The notes: generated from the letters alone by a model not told the origin. Shown: positions 1-9,397, counted from the stretch's first letter. The stretch is DNA of 64,000 bases from CAWAND01 sp963807065 (GCA_963807065.1 CAWDZQ010000003.1:1583981-1647980); one strand, 5' to 3'. Numbers and translations: made by a program.

Positions 1-21
1 CTCCTTATCTGATCATTGCTT

Positions 22-687
22 TCACAGATGCCCGTACTTCTCAAGTGCCTTCAACAAGGGCATGCCCGCCAGAATATCCTTCCGCGCACCAATCTCCGCA
101 GAGGTCCAGTCTCTGAGACGATCCACGACCTCCCGCTGGATGGATCCCGGGACAACTATCGCGCCATCTTCATCCGCCACGATCGTATCCCCCGGGACGA
201 CGTTGACCCATTCCTCGACCGCGCCGCGGACGAACACGGGCTCCTGATGGGACGTCACCCGCCAGCGACCGATGGCCTGTGCTGGAGAGACGTATCGTGC
301 AAGAATTGGAAGGCCCAAATTCCTCAAGGTGCCCACGTCCCTGACTCCACCATCGACTACAACCCCCAGGCAGCCTCTCGCTTTCATCGCCCCGGCAAGC
401 AGGTCTCCGAAACAACAGACCCCGCGGATGTCGGTACCCGCCCAGACGGCCACAACACCGGATGTCATCTCATCAATCGCAAGAAGTTTGGAGGAGTCGC
501 CGTGTCCCTGCCAAGCGGACATCTCGCCGGATACCGTATACGCAGGCCCTGCGAAGCTTCTTCCTTTGTCTGAAATCGGATTAAGAGAGTTGTCCAAAAC
601 GGGTGGAGAAAGCTGCAGGACGTCGAATACATCAGAGATGGCTGAGGTCCCAGATTCGAGGAGGATGCTAAGATCTGTCTCTGTCAA
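22..687 (-). CDS. RraA-family protein (aldolase/decarboxylase-like)
   Basis: A 221-aa protein of the RraA / 4-hydroxy-4-methyl-2-oxoglutarate aldolase fold. Visible motifs are GDLLAGAMKARG (residues 94-105) and DGGVRD (112-117), the Arg-Asp pair that binds substrate and divalent metal in this family. The open frame continues upstream to 846 with no family similarity, so I chose the TTG at 687, which lies 5 nt behind a GGAGG box and gives the usual family length of ~220 aa. The family includes HMG/CHA aldolases, oxaloacetate decarboxylases and the RNase E inhibitor RraA; in a catabolic cluster an aldolase or decarboxylase acting on a 2-oxoacid is the likelier role, for example on the product of the aminotransferase just upstream (41 nt away). 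The exact substrate is unknown. Confidence 0.8.
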   Translation of the reverse strand: MTETDLSILLESGTSAISDVFDVLQLSPPVLDNSLNPISDKGRSFAGPAYTVSGEMSAWQGHGDSSKLLAIDEMTSGVVAVWAGTDIRGVCCFGDLLAGAMKARGCLGVVVDGGVRDVGTLRNLGLPILARYVSPAQAIGRWRVTSHQEPVFVRGAVEEWVNVVPGDTIVADEDGAIVVPGSIQREVVDRLRDWTSAEIGARKDILAGMPLLKALEKYGHL

Positions 688-728
688 GATTACCTCCGGG
701 TTGAGCTGATGGTCAAGGTTCTTCGTTG

Positions 729-1926
729 TCAGCCGGGCGGGGTTGGGCCAGCCACCTTCATCCAATACTGGCGAATGGAGCTCAGGCCATTGGCCACTTC
801 TCCAATAGAACACGCATACGATATGCGAACGTGTCCCTCTCCGCACTCGCCAAATGCAACACCCGGTACCACAGCAACATTGGCGTATTGCAACAAGGCT
901 TCCGAGACAGCAGCTGAGCTCGAGCCTAATGCAGACACGCGAGGAAATGCGTAGAACGTGCCACGTGGTGGCACCAATGCGTAGGCGTCAATTTCCGCAA
1001 ACGCATCAATCAATACCTTACGCCTCTCACGATATTCTGAAACCATTTCCGCTACGCAATCTTGAGGACCAACCAAAGCGGCGAGGGCACCATATTGGGC
1101 GAAGGAAGTTGCGCAGACCGTAGTGTATTGGTGAACACGGATGAGTATGTCGATCAGCCGAGGGGAGGCCGCAACGTATCCGAGTTGCCAGCCGGTCATT
1201 GCGTAGGATTTCGAGAAACCCCCTATGGTCAGTGTGCGTTCTTGGCCCTCGGGAAGCGATGCGGGGCTGATATGATCTGCGCCGTCATAGAGAATTCTTT
1301 TCATAGATCTCATCGGACAGGATCAGCAGGTCATGTTGCGCAGCCAAGGCAACAATATCCTCGATCAATTGGCGACTCAAGACTGCCCCCGTCGGATTAT
1401 GGGGGGAGTTTAAGACAAGCATTCGTGTCCGAGGCGTAATTCGAGACCTGACATCGTCTGGATCAAGTTGAAAGTCGTTTGAGTCACTCAGAGGAACACT
1501 GACTACGCTAGCGCCAGCTAGGCGAGCACAATAGGGGTAGTGCAACCACATTGGATCGGGTATCAAGACTTCGTCCCCAGGATCAAGAAGTCCCAGCATG
1601 GCCAGCAATACTGCCTCGTTCGCTCCGACGGTGACAATGATCTGCCTGTCAGGGTCTGCTTCTACTCCATTGTCTCTTCTAAGCTTCTCCGAAATGGCCC
1701 GGCGCAGTTCGATAAGACCATAGTTGGATGTATACGAAGTATGCCCGGCATCGAGAGCATGCTTCGCGGCTTTCTTGATGTGTGTTGGAGTATCAAAGTC
1801 AGGACGACCTATGTGGAATGGTGTGACCTCCCGGCCTTCGGCCTTTAGTCTGTCAACCTGTTCGAAGACCTTCCGGATACTTGAGAACTCGATACCCGCC
1901 ATTCTTTCGGCCCCAAACTCTCTCAT
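729..1926 (-). CDS. Class I/II PLP aminotransferase, frameshifted
   Basis: Fold-type I aminotransferase of the aspartate/alanine aminotransferase family, about 398 aa when the frameshift is repaired. The N-terminal part holds GRPDFDTP, the SPHNPTGA loop and LSDEIYE; the C-terminal part, in another frame, holds the PLP-lysine motif GGFSKSYAMTGW and ends at 729. The break is near 1295, where the template for EIYEK-ILYDG has one extra A, so the two halves join with one base removed. I chose ATG 1926, which follows GAAGGG, rather than the TTG at 1953. It would transfer an amino group between an amino acid and 2-oxoglutarate or pyruvate, next to a racemase and deacylase. Substrate cannot be read from the sequence. 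Confidence 0.82.
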
Positions 1927-1999
1927 CCTCAACCCTTCTCTGTCTTGAGGCAAGGTGCGGGCGTTTCCGTATGCCCCTTGCGGATCGCTTCAGAATTGG

Positions 2000-2851
2000 T
2001 CAACCCACTTCCTTGATGTTCTTCAAATCCAGGTGTTCGACATCAATGTCTTTCATATCAAGGAAATCGAGCGCAAAACGTGCAAAGTTTTCAATCTGAT
2101 CCCCCGTTACCTGGAACTTAAGACTACCCTCTGGGGATAATGTACTCGTCTTCTTGCGCATGCCGGTTTGACCAAGGACTTGTGAAACCTCGTCGGCGAC
2201 CGCCTCGGCGGGATCCAAGGCCACGAAGCGTCCGGCAGCTGCCGCGTCGATAAGGTCCCTAACACAAGTAAGATCAGTACACCCAAGCAGCAAGGTATCT
2301 GCATCGAACTCATCAACCGGCTCAAGGTAACGTGAGACTAATGATGCCAGATGAGCCTTGCCATTAATGTCCCCCTTTTCAGCTAGCCGCAGTAGCTCGC
2401 TCGGAGCTACTCCCAAGACCGATGCCTCGGGGAGCACCTCATGGATCCTCGCAGCATATGCCCCGCTGTCTACGGTTAGTTCCGTTCCCCAAACTGCGAT
2501 GCGTCTTCCGCCAGAAAAGTGAACAGCTCTCTTGACGGCAGGATCGATCATTCCGATTACAGGTACGTTGGGGAATGCCTTCTCGACGGTTGCACCTCCG
2601 GCGATGCTGGCGGTGTTGCAGGCAATCACGACGACCTTCACACCCAAAGATACTAGGTAACCTGCCAGCTCAATCGAGATCTGACTCACTTCTTCCGGAA
2701 GTCTTGTGCCATACGGTTGTCGGGCCGTGTCTGCGACGTAGATAAGATCCTCGGCTGGCATCAGTCTCCGAATCTCCCTCAGGACCGCCAGGCCGCCTGG
2801 CCCGGAGTTGAAGACCCCGATGGGTGAGTCATTCCCAGACACGCCGCTCAT
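2000..2851 (-). CDS. Glutamate/aspartate racemase-family protein with altered catalytic residues
   Basis: A 283-aa member of the Asp/Glu racemase superfamily, closest in layout to MurI: IGVFNSGPGG (11-20), DTARQPYG (41-48), CNTAS (78-82), GCTDLT (190-195). Both catalytic cysteines (C78, C191) are present, but the MurI Asp of FDSG is Asn here (N15) and the MurI His of GCTHYP is Asp (D193). This argues against a cell-wall glutamate racemase and for a specialised racemase or isomerase. The start ATG overlaps the stop of the M20 gene by one base (TAATG), so the two are translationally coupled. The frame reaches further upstream to 2917, but that stretch lies inside the M20 gene. Confidence 0.8.
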   Translation of the reverse strand: MSGVSGNDSPIGVFNSGPGGLAVLREIRRLMPAEDLIYVADTARQPYGTRLPEEVSQISIELAGYLVSLGVKVVVIACNTASIAGGATVEKAFPNVPVIGMIDPAVKRAVHFSGGRRIAVWGTELTVDSGAYAARIHEVLPEASVLGVAPSELLRLAEKGDINGKAHLASLVSRYLEPVDEFDADTLLLGCTDLTCVRDLIDAAAAGRFVALDPAEAVADEVSQVLGQTGMRKKTSTLSPEGSLKFQVTGDQIENFARFALDFLDMKDIDVEHLDLKNIKEVG

Positions 2852-4053
2852 TAGGAAGATACCTCTTTCGCTCGGCCCAATAGACGCAGCGCTACCAGCA
2901 GGTAGACTTGGGAGCACTTTACGAGTTCATCCACTTCGATGAACTCATCGACCTGATGCGCTAAGGTTGGGTTACCTGGGCCGAATACCACCGTCTGCAC
3001 ACCGGCATTTACGAGATGGACCATATCACAGGCGCCTCCCAATCCTTTGAGGGCGGGGGTTGCCCCCAGCACGCCAGATGCCGCCTCAGAAACCCTCTTG
3101 ACAATTTCGGACTCTGCATCAACCTCTGATGGACCACCAGTCGTTGCCTGAAGTTGCTCTATTCGGACATCAAGGTCCCGGTCAGATACTCGCAAGCTAT
3201 CAAACAAGGTCTCGAGTTCACCCAGTGCCTCCGCCTCATCTTCGCCAGGCGTCATTCGTCTGTCCAGTAGAGCGGTACATGAATCTGGAATCAGATTGGG
3301 CTGAGTACCGCCTTCAATCATCGACACGCAAGCCGAGGCAGAACCCGTCAAAGGATGGGTTCGCTTGCGAAGGGAGACGTGCAAATCGTCGATTGCCTCA
3401 ACCACCTTCGCCATTTTGGATATTGCGTTGATCCCATCTTCGGGTCGGCTCGTGTGCGCGACCCGACCTGTCACCTTCATGACCGGCCTGAGGCTCCCAT
3501 TGTGGGCTATGACAATGTTGCCGTCCGTCGGTTCTCCGACGAGACCGAAGTCTCCCCGAAGATGCTGCATTAGGTCCTTCGATCCCAGGCTTGCATTCTC
3601 TTCGTCTATGACGGCGCATACAGCCAACTGACCAAAACACTTGCCAGCCAATTCCGCAAAGACTGAGGATGCCACAAGCATGGCCGCCAGCGGCCCTTTG
3701 TCATCGACGGCTCCTCGACCATAGATGCGGCCCCCTTGCAATTCCGCGCCATAAGGATCGTGTTGCCAACCTTCCCCTGGTGGCACCGTGTCCATGTGGG
3801 AATTGAACAATAGGACTGGGCCGCCACCGGAACCTACCTTCCCAACCACATTAGGCCTTCCCGGACGGACTTCCTCTAAGGCGACATCGATTTGGAAGCC
3901 AGAAAGATAGTCGGCAACATATGCCGCGATTCGGCCTTCTCCATCCTCTTTCCCCACACTGGGGATCCTCATGATCTCCTGAAGTAAGGGGACAACCCTT
4001 ACCGAATCGATCTGTGCCAGCGCATCCCGCTCAAAATCCGTCAGGAAAGTCAC
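2851..4053 (-). CDS. M20-family metallopeptidase/deacylase (ArgE/DapE type)
   Basis: A 400-aa zinc amidohydrolase of the ArgE/DapE/ACY1 family. Metal and catalytic residues are in order: HMDTVPPG (H86), GAVDDKG (D117), DEEN (E151/E152), GEPTDG (E174) and LAHQVDE near residue 377. The dimerisation domain sits between ~185 and 295. These enzymes remove N-acyl or N-succinyl groups from amino acids, or cleave dipeptides, in the cytosol. The GTG start at 4053 lies 6 nt after the stop of the M24 gene. Sandwiched between an M24 hydrolase and a racemase, it probably deacylates an intermediate in the same pathway; the acyl group and amino acid are unknown. The frame is intact. Confidence 0.88.
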   Translation of the reverse strand: MTFLTDFERDALAQIDSVRVVPLLQEIMRIPSVGKEDGEGRIAAYVADYLSGFQIDVALEEVRPGRPNVVGKVGSGGGPVLLFNSHMDTVPPGEGWQHDPYGAELQGGRIYGRGAVDDKGPLAAMLVASSVFAELAGKCFGQLAVCAVIDEENASLGSKDLMQHLRGDFGLVGEPTDGNIVIAHNGSLRPVMKVTGRVAHTSRPEDGINAISKMAKVVEAIDDLHVSLRKRTHPLTGSASACVSMIEGGTQPNLIPDSCTALLDRRMTPGEDEAEALGELETLFDSLRVSDRDLDVRIEQLQATTGGPSEVDAESEIVKRVSEAASGVLGATPALKGLGGACDMVHLVNAGVQTVVFGPGNPTLAHQVDEFIEVDELVKCSQVYLLVALRLLGRAKEVSS

Positions 4054-4059
4054 GGTCTG

Positions 4060-5235
4060 CTAGCCCTTAACTCTGAAGAGCTTTCGGGGAACATGTGTCA
4101 AGACTTCACAGCCATCATCTGTCACCAATACGGTCTCACTGACACCCACACCCCATTCGGCAAATCTCCTCAGGGCCGGCGGAATGTGAAAGACCATTCC
4201 GGGCTCCAAGGGTGTGGGATCCAGATGTCGCAGGCTCAATATGTGCCCTTCCCCCCAGTCGGGAGGAAAGCTGATCCCGACCGAGTAACCTGTCCGCTTT
4301 CGAAACTCATTACCGTAACCGGCTTGCTTCATGACAGCGGTGCAGGCCGCGTCCACCTGACCTGCCTCCACGCCGGGAGTAATGGCATCAATGGCTGCCT
4401 CGAGGCCGGCAAGACAGGCCTCGAACATGGTTTCAACCTCTGCTGGTACCTCGCCCACTACGACTGTTCGCATGAGACCGCCGCTGTATCGATTAACGCA
4501 GCCCCCAATTTCAAGCAAGACGGCATCACCCGAGGCTATCGTGCGGTTGTCAAAGGTCGTGTGAGCAACCCCAGATCGCGGCCCGGAAGTTACTATGGGC
4601 TGTGAAGACATATAAGTGCTTCCTGCAGAAACAGCTCCGCGAAACATTGCCGAGGCAATGTCATTCTCAGTCACTCCACTTTGGATCGCCTCTATTCCAG
4701 CAAACATTCCTGCTTCTGTAGTCCTACATGCCTTGCGGATGTAAGTTATCTCCTCGCTGGATTTGAGGCGTCGCACGTGCTCAACAGTCCCAGAGGCATC
4801 AACGATATCCGCACCGTTGAATGAATTCTCGAGTTCAAGCACCCGCTTCGCCCCGACATACGGCGCATCTAGCTCCAACCCCATCCGATGGCTAGTCCAA
4901 CCTCGATCCGACGCGGCTTTGACTAGCACCTCTACCGGATCTTCGTGATCGGCGTAGGTTTCAACATCCTCGACCCATGAGTAATACCTTGCGCACCCCT
5001 TCTCCATCTCCCTGACGAGTAGCCACAGGTCCCCCGTGCTCGGCACAACGAGGCAGAGGAAAGATGAATAGCCAATGGATTGATACCCCGACAAATAGTT
5101 CACATTTTCTGGGTGAAACGAGAAAAGGATGTCCACATCAGTCTCGGCCATCCTTTGCCTAACTTCGGTCAGTCGACGTTCGTATTCTTCTGCTGAAAAG
5201 AAGCGTTCACTTGGAGAAGTTGATCTCAACATCAT
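4060..5235 (-). CDS. M24-family 'pita-bread' protein, creatinase/ectoine-hydrolase-like
   Basis: A 391-aa protein with an N-terminal creatinase domain (~10-140) and a C-terminal M24 pita-bread domain (~150-385). The usual five metal ligands of methionine or Xaa-Pro aminopeptidases are not conserved: the first Asp motif reads LLEIGG, the second reads GGLMRT, and the GHGIG region reads TGYSVGISFPPDWGEG. From memory of the families, this PPDWGE pattern occurs in DoeA/EutD-type ectoine hydrolases and creatinase relatives that work without the bimetal centre. It would open a cyclic or amidine C-N bond in the cytosol. ATG 5235 overlaps the stop of the upstream isochorismatase gene by 4 nt (ATGA). 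Substrate assignment is inference. Confidence 0.78.
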   Translation of the reverse strand: MMLRSTSPSERFFSAEEYERRLTEVRQRMAETDVDILFSFHPENVNYLSGYQSIGYSSFLCLVVPSTGDLWLLVREMEKGCARYYSWVEDVETYADHEDPVEVLVKAASDRGWTSHRMGLELDAPYVGAKRVLELENSFNGADIVDASGTVEHVRRLKSSEEITYIRKACRTTEAGMFAGIEAIQSGVTENDIASAMFRGAVSAGSTYMSSQPIVTSGPRSGVAHTTFDNRTIASGDAVLLEIGGCVNRYSGGLMRTVVVGEVPAEVETMFEACLAGLEAAIDAITPGVEAGQVDAACTAVMKQAGYGNEFRKRTGYSVGISFPPDWGEGHILSLRHLDPTPLEPGMVFHIPPALRRFAEWGVGVSETVLVTDDGCEVLTHVPRKLFRVKG

Positions 5236-5849
5236 GACGACAATCCTTCGTGGTTACTCACCGGCCCTTGTGTCGTGGACCACTCCGCCAAGACTTCTCG
5301 TGCTCGAACAACCAGCCCGAAGTAGGCCCCAAGATTCCGCAGGGCTGCCTCATGAGAAGCTTGGTCGTCGCCAGCCGTCGCGTCACTTGCAATGACAATC
5401 GAATAGCCAAGGCCAAATCCGTGTTCGGCGGTAGTCTGAACACAAAGATTCGTTACCAAACCAGTTAGGATGAGCGAGCTTACTCCGCTTTCTTCGAGCA
5501 AGGATTGGAGCTCAGTGTCCTGGAAACCATCGTATCCGTACTTCGTTATCGTGTGGTCGGCGCTGGTGGGTAACAGCAGCCCTTCGTAGAATTGCGCACC
5601 CCACGATCCGGGTGCGCAAAGCAGGTCATCGACATTCAAGCCGCGCTTCTCGTACCTCGCAATGTAGTTAGGCTTATCTGTCTGGGTGGAGTGTTCTGTT
5701 CGTAGATAAAAGACAGGCACATCCGCGTTCCGAGCGCCATTGATCAAGCGGTTGATGCTTTCAACAGCCCTTTTGGATTCGATAACGTCAGCGCCAAGCG
5801 CTGCAGCTTTGCCTCCCTCGTGGGCAAAGTCGTTCTGCACATCAACCAC
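5232..5849 (-). CDS. Isochorismatase-fold cysteine hydrolase (first copy)
   Basis: A 205-aa cysteine hydrolase of the isochorismatase/nicotinamidase superfamily. The triad is visible: Asp in VDVQND (D3), Lys in TKYGYDGF (K103) and Cys in LVTNLCVQ (C136). Such enzymes split amides, N-carbamoyl groups or ureido groups, for example N-carbamoylsarcosine, maleamate or ureidoacrylate. The N terminus is uncertain: family-like residues (LRESIADY, then PSHSALIV) continue upstream to about 5920 in the same frame, but I find no ATG, GTG or TTG between them and a TGA, and a short ATG-led frame with a different phase starts near 5927. A one-base shift there probably hides the true start. The end overlaps the M24 gene by 4 nt. 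Confidence 0.82.
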   Translation of the reverse strand: MVDVQNDFAHEGGKAAALGADVIESKRAVESINRLINGARNADVPVFYLRTEHSTQTDKPNYIARYEKRGLNVDDLLCAPGSWGAQFYEGLLLPTSADHTITKYGYDGFQDTELQSLLEESGVSSLILTGLVTNLCVQTTAEHGFGLGYSIVIASDATAGDDQASHEAALRNLGAYFGLVVRAREVLAEWSTTQGPVSNHEGLSS

Positions 5850-5947
5850 GATCAGGGCAGAGTGAGAAGGGAAGACATAATCAGCTATGCTTTCTCGCAG
5901 TTGCTTGGACGAGGAATTATGATTTCACGCTCATCTCTTAACCCTGT

Positions 5948-6740
5948 CTACGCGATGCTCTGGACACGACCGCCATCCACCTGTATGACTGTGCCCGTCA
6001 TGTACGAGGCCCGCTCCGACGCCAGGAAGGCCACAACATCACCGAACTCCTCTGGGGCACCAATTCTGCCCTGCGGAATGTCTCGAATCCACTCCTGTTG
6101 GGCTTCCTCCGACGACAACCCCCCTGCTTGTGCTCTTCGCTCGAAAAATTGGACTTCGGCCTCAGTCAAGAATGGGCCAGGACACACTACGTGGCTTAGG
6201 ATGTTCTGCTGCGCATATTGATTGGCTATGATTTTGGACAGCCCCAGCAACGGCAATCGAGCTGCGCTCGAAAGCATCAGATCTCCCAAGGGCTGTTTGA
6301 CTGATGTAGAGGTTATGTGGATGATCCTGCCCCATCTCTGATCTTGCATAATTGGAAGCACTTGTCGGCATGCATTCACTGCGGTAATGGTGACGCCGCT
6401 AATTGCCTGGTCCCAATCATCTTCCGACAACTCACCAAACTTGCCGCCACGCGGAGGCCCCGAGTTTGTTACCAAAATGTCGATGCGTCCGTACGCCTCT
6501 TTGGCCCTCCGAATGAGGCTGGTCAACTGATCGGGCAACGTGATATCGGTTTGTATCGCCAAGACGCGCCTTCCAGCTTCTTGTTCAATCTCCTTTTGGG
6601 TATTCTCAAGCGGCTCGTTCCGACGTGTGCGAGATGACAACATCGGCCCCCTCGCGAGCCAATGAACGCGGACATGCCTTGCCGAGCCCCTGACTTGAGG
6701 CCAAAACGACTGCAACTCGCCCTTTGAGGCCAAGGTCCAT
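5948..6740 (-). CDS. Short-chain dehydrogenase/reductase, frameshifted
   Basis: An SDR of about 263 aa after repair of one frameshift near 6640. The N-terminal frame starts at ATG 6740 behind AGGG and carries the Rossmann loop ASSQGLGKA. The rest runs in another frame with NSGPPRGG, the catalytic Ser region ITSTSV, LGLSK and a typical C-terminal end MTGTVIQVDGG. The usual Tyr of YxxxK is not obvious (the stretch reads SAARLPLLGLSK), so the catalytic tetrad may be atypical, as in some atypical FabG-like SDRs. It would use NAD(P)H on a carbonyl or alcohol. The long open frame that joins this gene to the flavoprotein upstream results from the frameshift and is not a real fusion. Confidence 0.72.
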
Positions 6741-6747
6741 TTTGTCC

Positions 6748-8456
6748 CTACTCTCCCGGAGCTGCCGAAATCTTCTTCTCGAATGTTGAAGGAGATTTCA
6801 TCCCGCGCTGGATATCTCTTAACTTCAATCTCACCGCCCTCATCCATTTGAACTTCCACACTTGTCTGCCAGTTGGAATCATCGTGTTCAGGACAATCCG
6901 TCCGGTAGTGTGCCGATCTACTCTCACTTCGAAAGTGCGCTGCTGTCAGAATGAGCTCTCCCGCTAGAGCCATGTTTTCCGCTTCCAAATATTCAGGCAA
7001 GGCGTGGGCATTTGAGGGTTGCCCCTGCGAAATACGCAAACGGATCTCCCTCATCTTCTGAATACCTCGATCTAGAGATTGTCCAGATCTTATGATTCCC
7101 CCATGCTTCAGCATGACCTCCCGAATGTCGTCCTTTAGCGATGAGGCATCTTCCGTACGCATTTGATCTGTTTGAAACCTTCCAAGTCTGGTCTGCCAGA
7201 GTTGCACGAGCTTAGTATCAAGTCCAGGGTCCCCTCGCGATTTGGAGCTCATCCCTGCGTGCTGGCCGGCACGTCTTCCGAATACTTGACCCGCGGGGAT
7301 CGTGTTCGAATTTAGGCGGTTTCCGCCATCGACACCGGCCGCCGCTTCTCCGACGGCGTAGAGGCTACCCACCGAGGAATGCCCCCACTCGTCGATCTGT
7401 ACACCACCCATATGGTAATGAGCTTCCGGCGCGAGAATGAGCCGCAACTTGGACAGGTCTTGACCCCTCTTGTCGAAGTAATCAGCCACCCGCGGGTTCA
7501 ATTGCGCAAATCTCTCAAGAGGGACCTCAGAAAGGTCAAGCAAGACCCCACCTTCAATACCTCGGCCTTCCACAATCTCTGTGTAGATCCCCCGAGCGGC
7601 AATATCCCGGGTTGTTGCCTCCCCGCGATCAGGGTCGATGCCCAACATGAACCTATTGCCATCAGCATTCTTCAGCATTGCGCCAGTGGCGAAGGAAGAC
7701 GGTTGGATTGGCATGCGACTGCGAACATGATTGATCAAGCGCCAAGGGTAGAATTGGACGAACTCAAGGTCCCGCAGCATAGCACCTGCTCGGAATGCCA
7801 ATGCAAGACTATCGCCGGTCACATCATTGGGGTTACTGGTGACAGGGTACAGCTGGCCGACGCCTCCCGTGGCCAAGATCGTTTCTCTTGACGAGATGCA
7901 AATCAGCTCATGGGTTTGCGTGTCCAGCGCGATCGCTCCACTGATACCATGGCTGTCTCGCATCAGATCCAGGATCATCACGCGATCAAGGTAAGTTGCG
8001 CCAGCAGCAAGATCCTTGAGGGGAAGAGTGATTCCTGTGCCCTTGTGAGTGACACAGACCGTGACTCTGGGTTTCGAGTGATCTCCACTTGGGTACTGGA
8101 CATACTTGGATCCGTCCTGTTCGCGTTCAAACTGCACACCCCACCGGGTAAGCTCCCAGAACCTATCAACAGCTTCGTCACAGAATATACGCACAAGCCT
8201 GCGGTCATTGATCTCGCCTCCACCGGTCATTGTGTCGCGGAAGTGGAGGTCGGGGTTATCGCCGGGATCGGCATGACCAATGGCTACCGTGAAACCTGCC
8301 GAGGTGATGGCAGAAGAGCCAGCGCGCTGCGGATATTCCCTTGGTTGCGACAACGACTCGACAATCTGCAGGCTGGAGCTCAACTGCCGAACGAAGGCCC
8401 GCCAGCCCCGCACCGATTATCAACACGTCCGATTCTATTGCTCTTACGTCGGCCAA
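6748..8456 (-). CDS. FAD-dependent flavoprotein of the fumarate reductase/L-aspartate oxidase family, frameshifted
   Basis: About 570 aa after repair. The N terminus (TTG 8456 behind GAGGGAGAG) has the FAD dinucleotide motif GAGLAGL; a frameshift near 8335 moves the rest into another frame, starting QRAGSSAIT. Further marks are ATGGVGQLY, the active-site-type segment GVQIDEWG, the FAD end motif GEAAAGVDGGNRLNSN and a helical C-terminal domain with SRSAHYRTDCPEHDDSNW. Family members are the flavoprotein subunit of succinate dehydrogenase/fumarate reductase and L-aspartate oxidase; no iron-sulphur partner is encoded beside it, so a soluble oxidase or reductase in the same catabolic operon is likely. 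The stop is uncertain: a TAG at 6748-6750 fits if one more base is shifted. Confidence 0.75.
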
Positions 8457-8600
8457 ATCTCTCCCTCGGCAAATTTATCGTATCTCAAGCACCCGGTGGG
8501 TCCGTTCTCATCAACCGCAAGGCACTCCAAACACCTATGTCAGCGGCCAACCAGCACTTAAGCCAGTTAATGGACCTTCCGACTCCGACGGCTGACGTGC

Positions 8601-8629
8601 TTGACTGAAGCTTGTGGTCCCTGTAGAAT
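8601..8629 (+). promoter_or_regulatory. Sigma-70-type promoter for the ECF transporter operon
   Basis: TTGACT at 8601-8606, a 17-nt spacer and TAGAAT at 8624-8629 form a good -35/-10 pair, reading towards the ECF S-component gene. The 291-nt region 8457-8747 separates this gene from the divergent flavoprotein operon and holds no convincing coding frame. Confidence 0.6.
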
Positions 8630-8633
8630 ATGC

Positions 8634-8655
8634 CCTATAGCATATACGATATAGG
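8634..8655. promoter_or_regulatory. Candidate operator palindrome at the transcription start
   Basis: The arms CCTATA (8634-8639) and TATAGG (8650-8655) are exact inverted repeats around a 10-nt AT-rich centre, placed where transcription from the promoter at 8601-8629 should begin. A repressor bound here would block the promoter. The GntR/FCD regulator encoded in the same transport cluster (12859-13548) is the obvious candidate; this pairing is inference. Confidence 0.4.
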
Positions 8656-8747
8656 AACTGCTGACAAGGGAGGAGGAGATTAGATCAGGATCAGCTAGGA
8701 GGCGAGGCGCGATCTCCGTGTCGGATTCGAGAACAGGAGAGAGAACG

Positions 8748-9320
8748 ATGGCACAGGCTACTGAAGGAACCATGGCTCAACGTCCGCAAAGAATGTGGAT
8801 GACAGATACACGATCCCTGGTGATGCTCTTGATGCTTAGCGTTGCGGCAAGCGCAATTCAGCAAGTTGCGTTTCGGCTGGATGTTCTTCTAACTGGTGGA
8901 ACCGGATTTTACGTGGGCCAGGTTACTATTGTCGCGACATCTTTAGCGGCATCAATACTCTTTGGACCCATCGGCTTCATTCTTCCTGTCATGACTGCCG
9001 CCATTGGTGCATTTACATCCGCCAGCCCGGGCGCCTGGTACTTCATATTTGACAGCATCTGGATTGGCCTGTTAGTTGGCTGGCTTGCTTTCAAGTTCCG
9101 TGTTCGGGAAGACCTCGTGAAGAGAACTGTGCTCTTGGGCGCGTTTTACTCCGTGTTTATCGTTATCCCAGATTATGCGCTATTGTATGTCCTGCTGCTC
9201 AGTCTTCCCCCCGGCGCAGGCGTGGTTGCTTCACTACCTTACATCCCACTGACATGGTTGGGAATCCCGTTTGCTATCGGGCTCGTCAAGGCGATCGAGG
9301 CTGCGAATTTGGGGGTCTAG
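8748..9320 (+). CDS. ECF transporter S component (substrate-binding membrane protein)
   Basis: A 190-aa hydrophobic protein with about five or six membrane helices, beginning after a short polar N terminus. It heads a cluster with an EcfT-like protein and two EcfA-like ATPases, which is what identifies it as the S component; the sequence itself is typical of the low-identity ECF-S group. It would bind the substrate on the outside and topple in the membrane when driven by the ECF module. I chose ATG 8748, preceded by AGGAGAGAG, over the upstream GTG 8718. The vitamin or nucleobase-like ligand cannot be read from sequence. Confidence 0.72.
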   Translation: MAQATEGTMAQRPQRMWMTDTRSLVMLLMLSVAASAIQQVAFRLDVLLTGGTGFYVGQVTIVATSLAASILFGPIGFILPVMTAAIGAFTSASPGAWYFIFDSIWIGLLVGWLAFKFRVREDLVKRTVLLGAFYSVFIVIPDYALLYVLLLSLPPGAGVVASLPYIPLTWLGIPFAIGLVKAIEAANLGV

Positions 9321-9355
9321 TGGCCAATCCAGATCATGGCCGTGGTCAACAGTCC

Positions 9356-9397
9356 GAACGGGCATGGGCTGACGTGCAGGTCAGCCCATGCCCGTTC
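9356..9397 (+). repeat. Perfect 18-bp inverted repeat (intercistronic hairpin)
   Basis: Positions 9356-9373 and 9380-9397 are exact reverse complements around a 6-nt loop. No T-run follows, so it is not a standard intrinsic terminator. It lies between the S-component and T-component genes and may set different mRNA levels for the two, by blocking 3'-exonucleases or by pausing. Confidence 0.75.

Noticed and set aside
16..573. Plus-strand open frame opposite the RraA gene
   Set aside because: Shadow of a clearly recognisable minus-strand gene; no domain and no ribosome binding site.
2000..2851. Housekeeping murI
   Set aside because: Key Asp and His of glutamate racemase are replaced, and the gene is coupled to a catabolic deacylase gene.
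5948..8413. A single 821-aa flavoprotein-SDR fusion
   Set aside because: The SDR has its own ATG (6740) with a ribosome binding site and Rossmann N terminus in another frame; the fusion appears only because of a frameshift near 6640.
9356..9397. Intrinsic terminator after the ECF S-component gene
   Set aside because: The stem is perfect but no T-run follows on the plus strand, and the transporter genes continue in the same direction.
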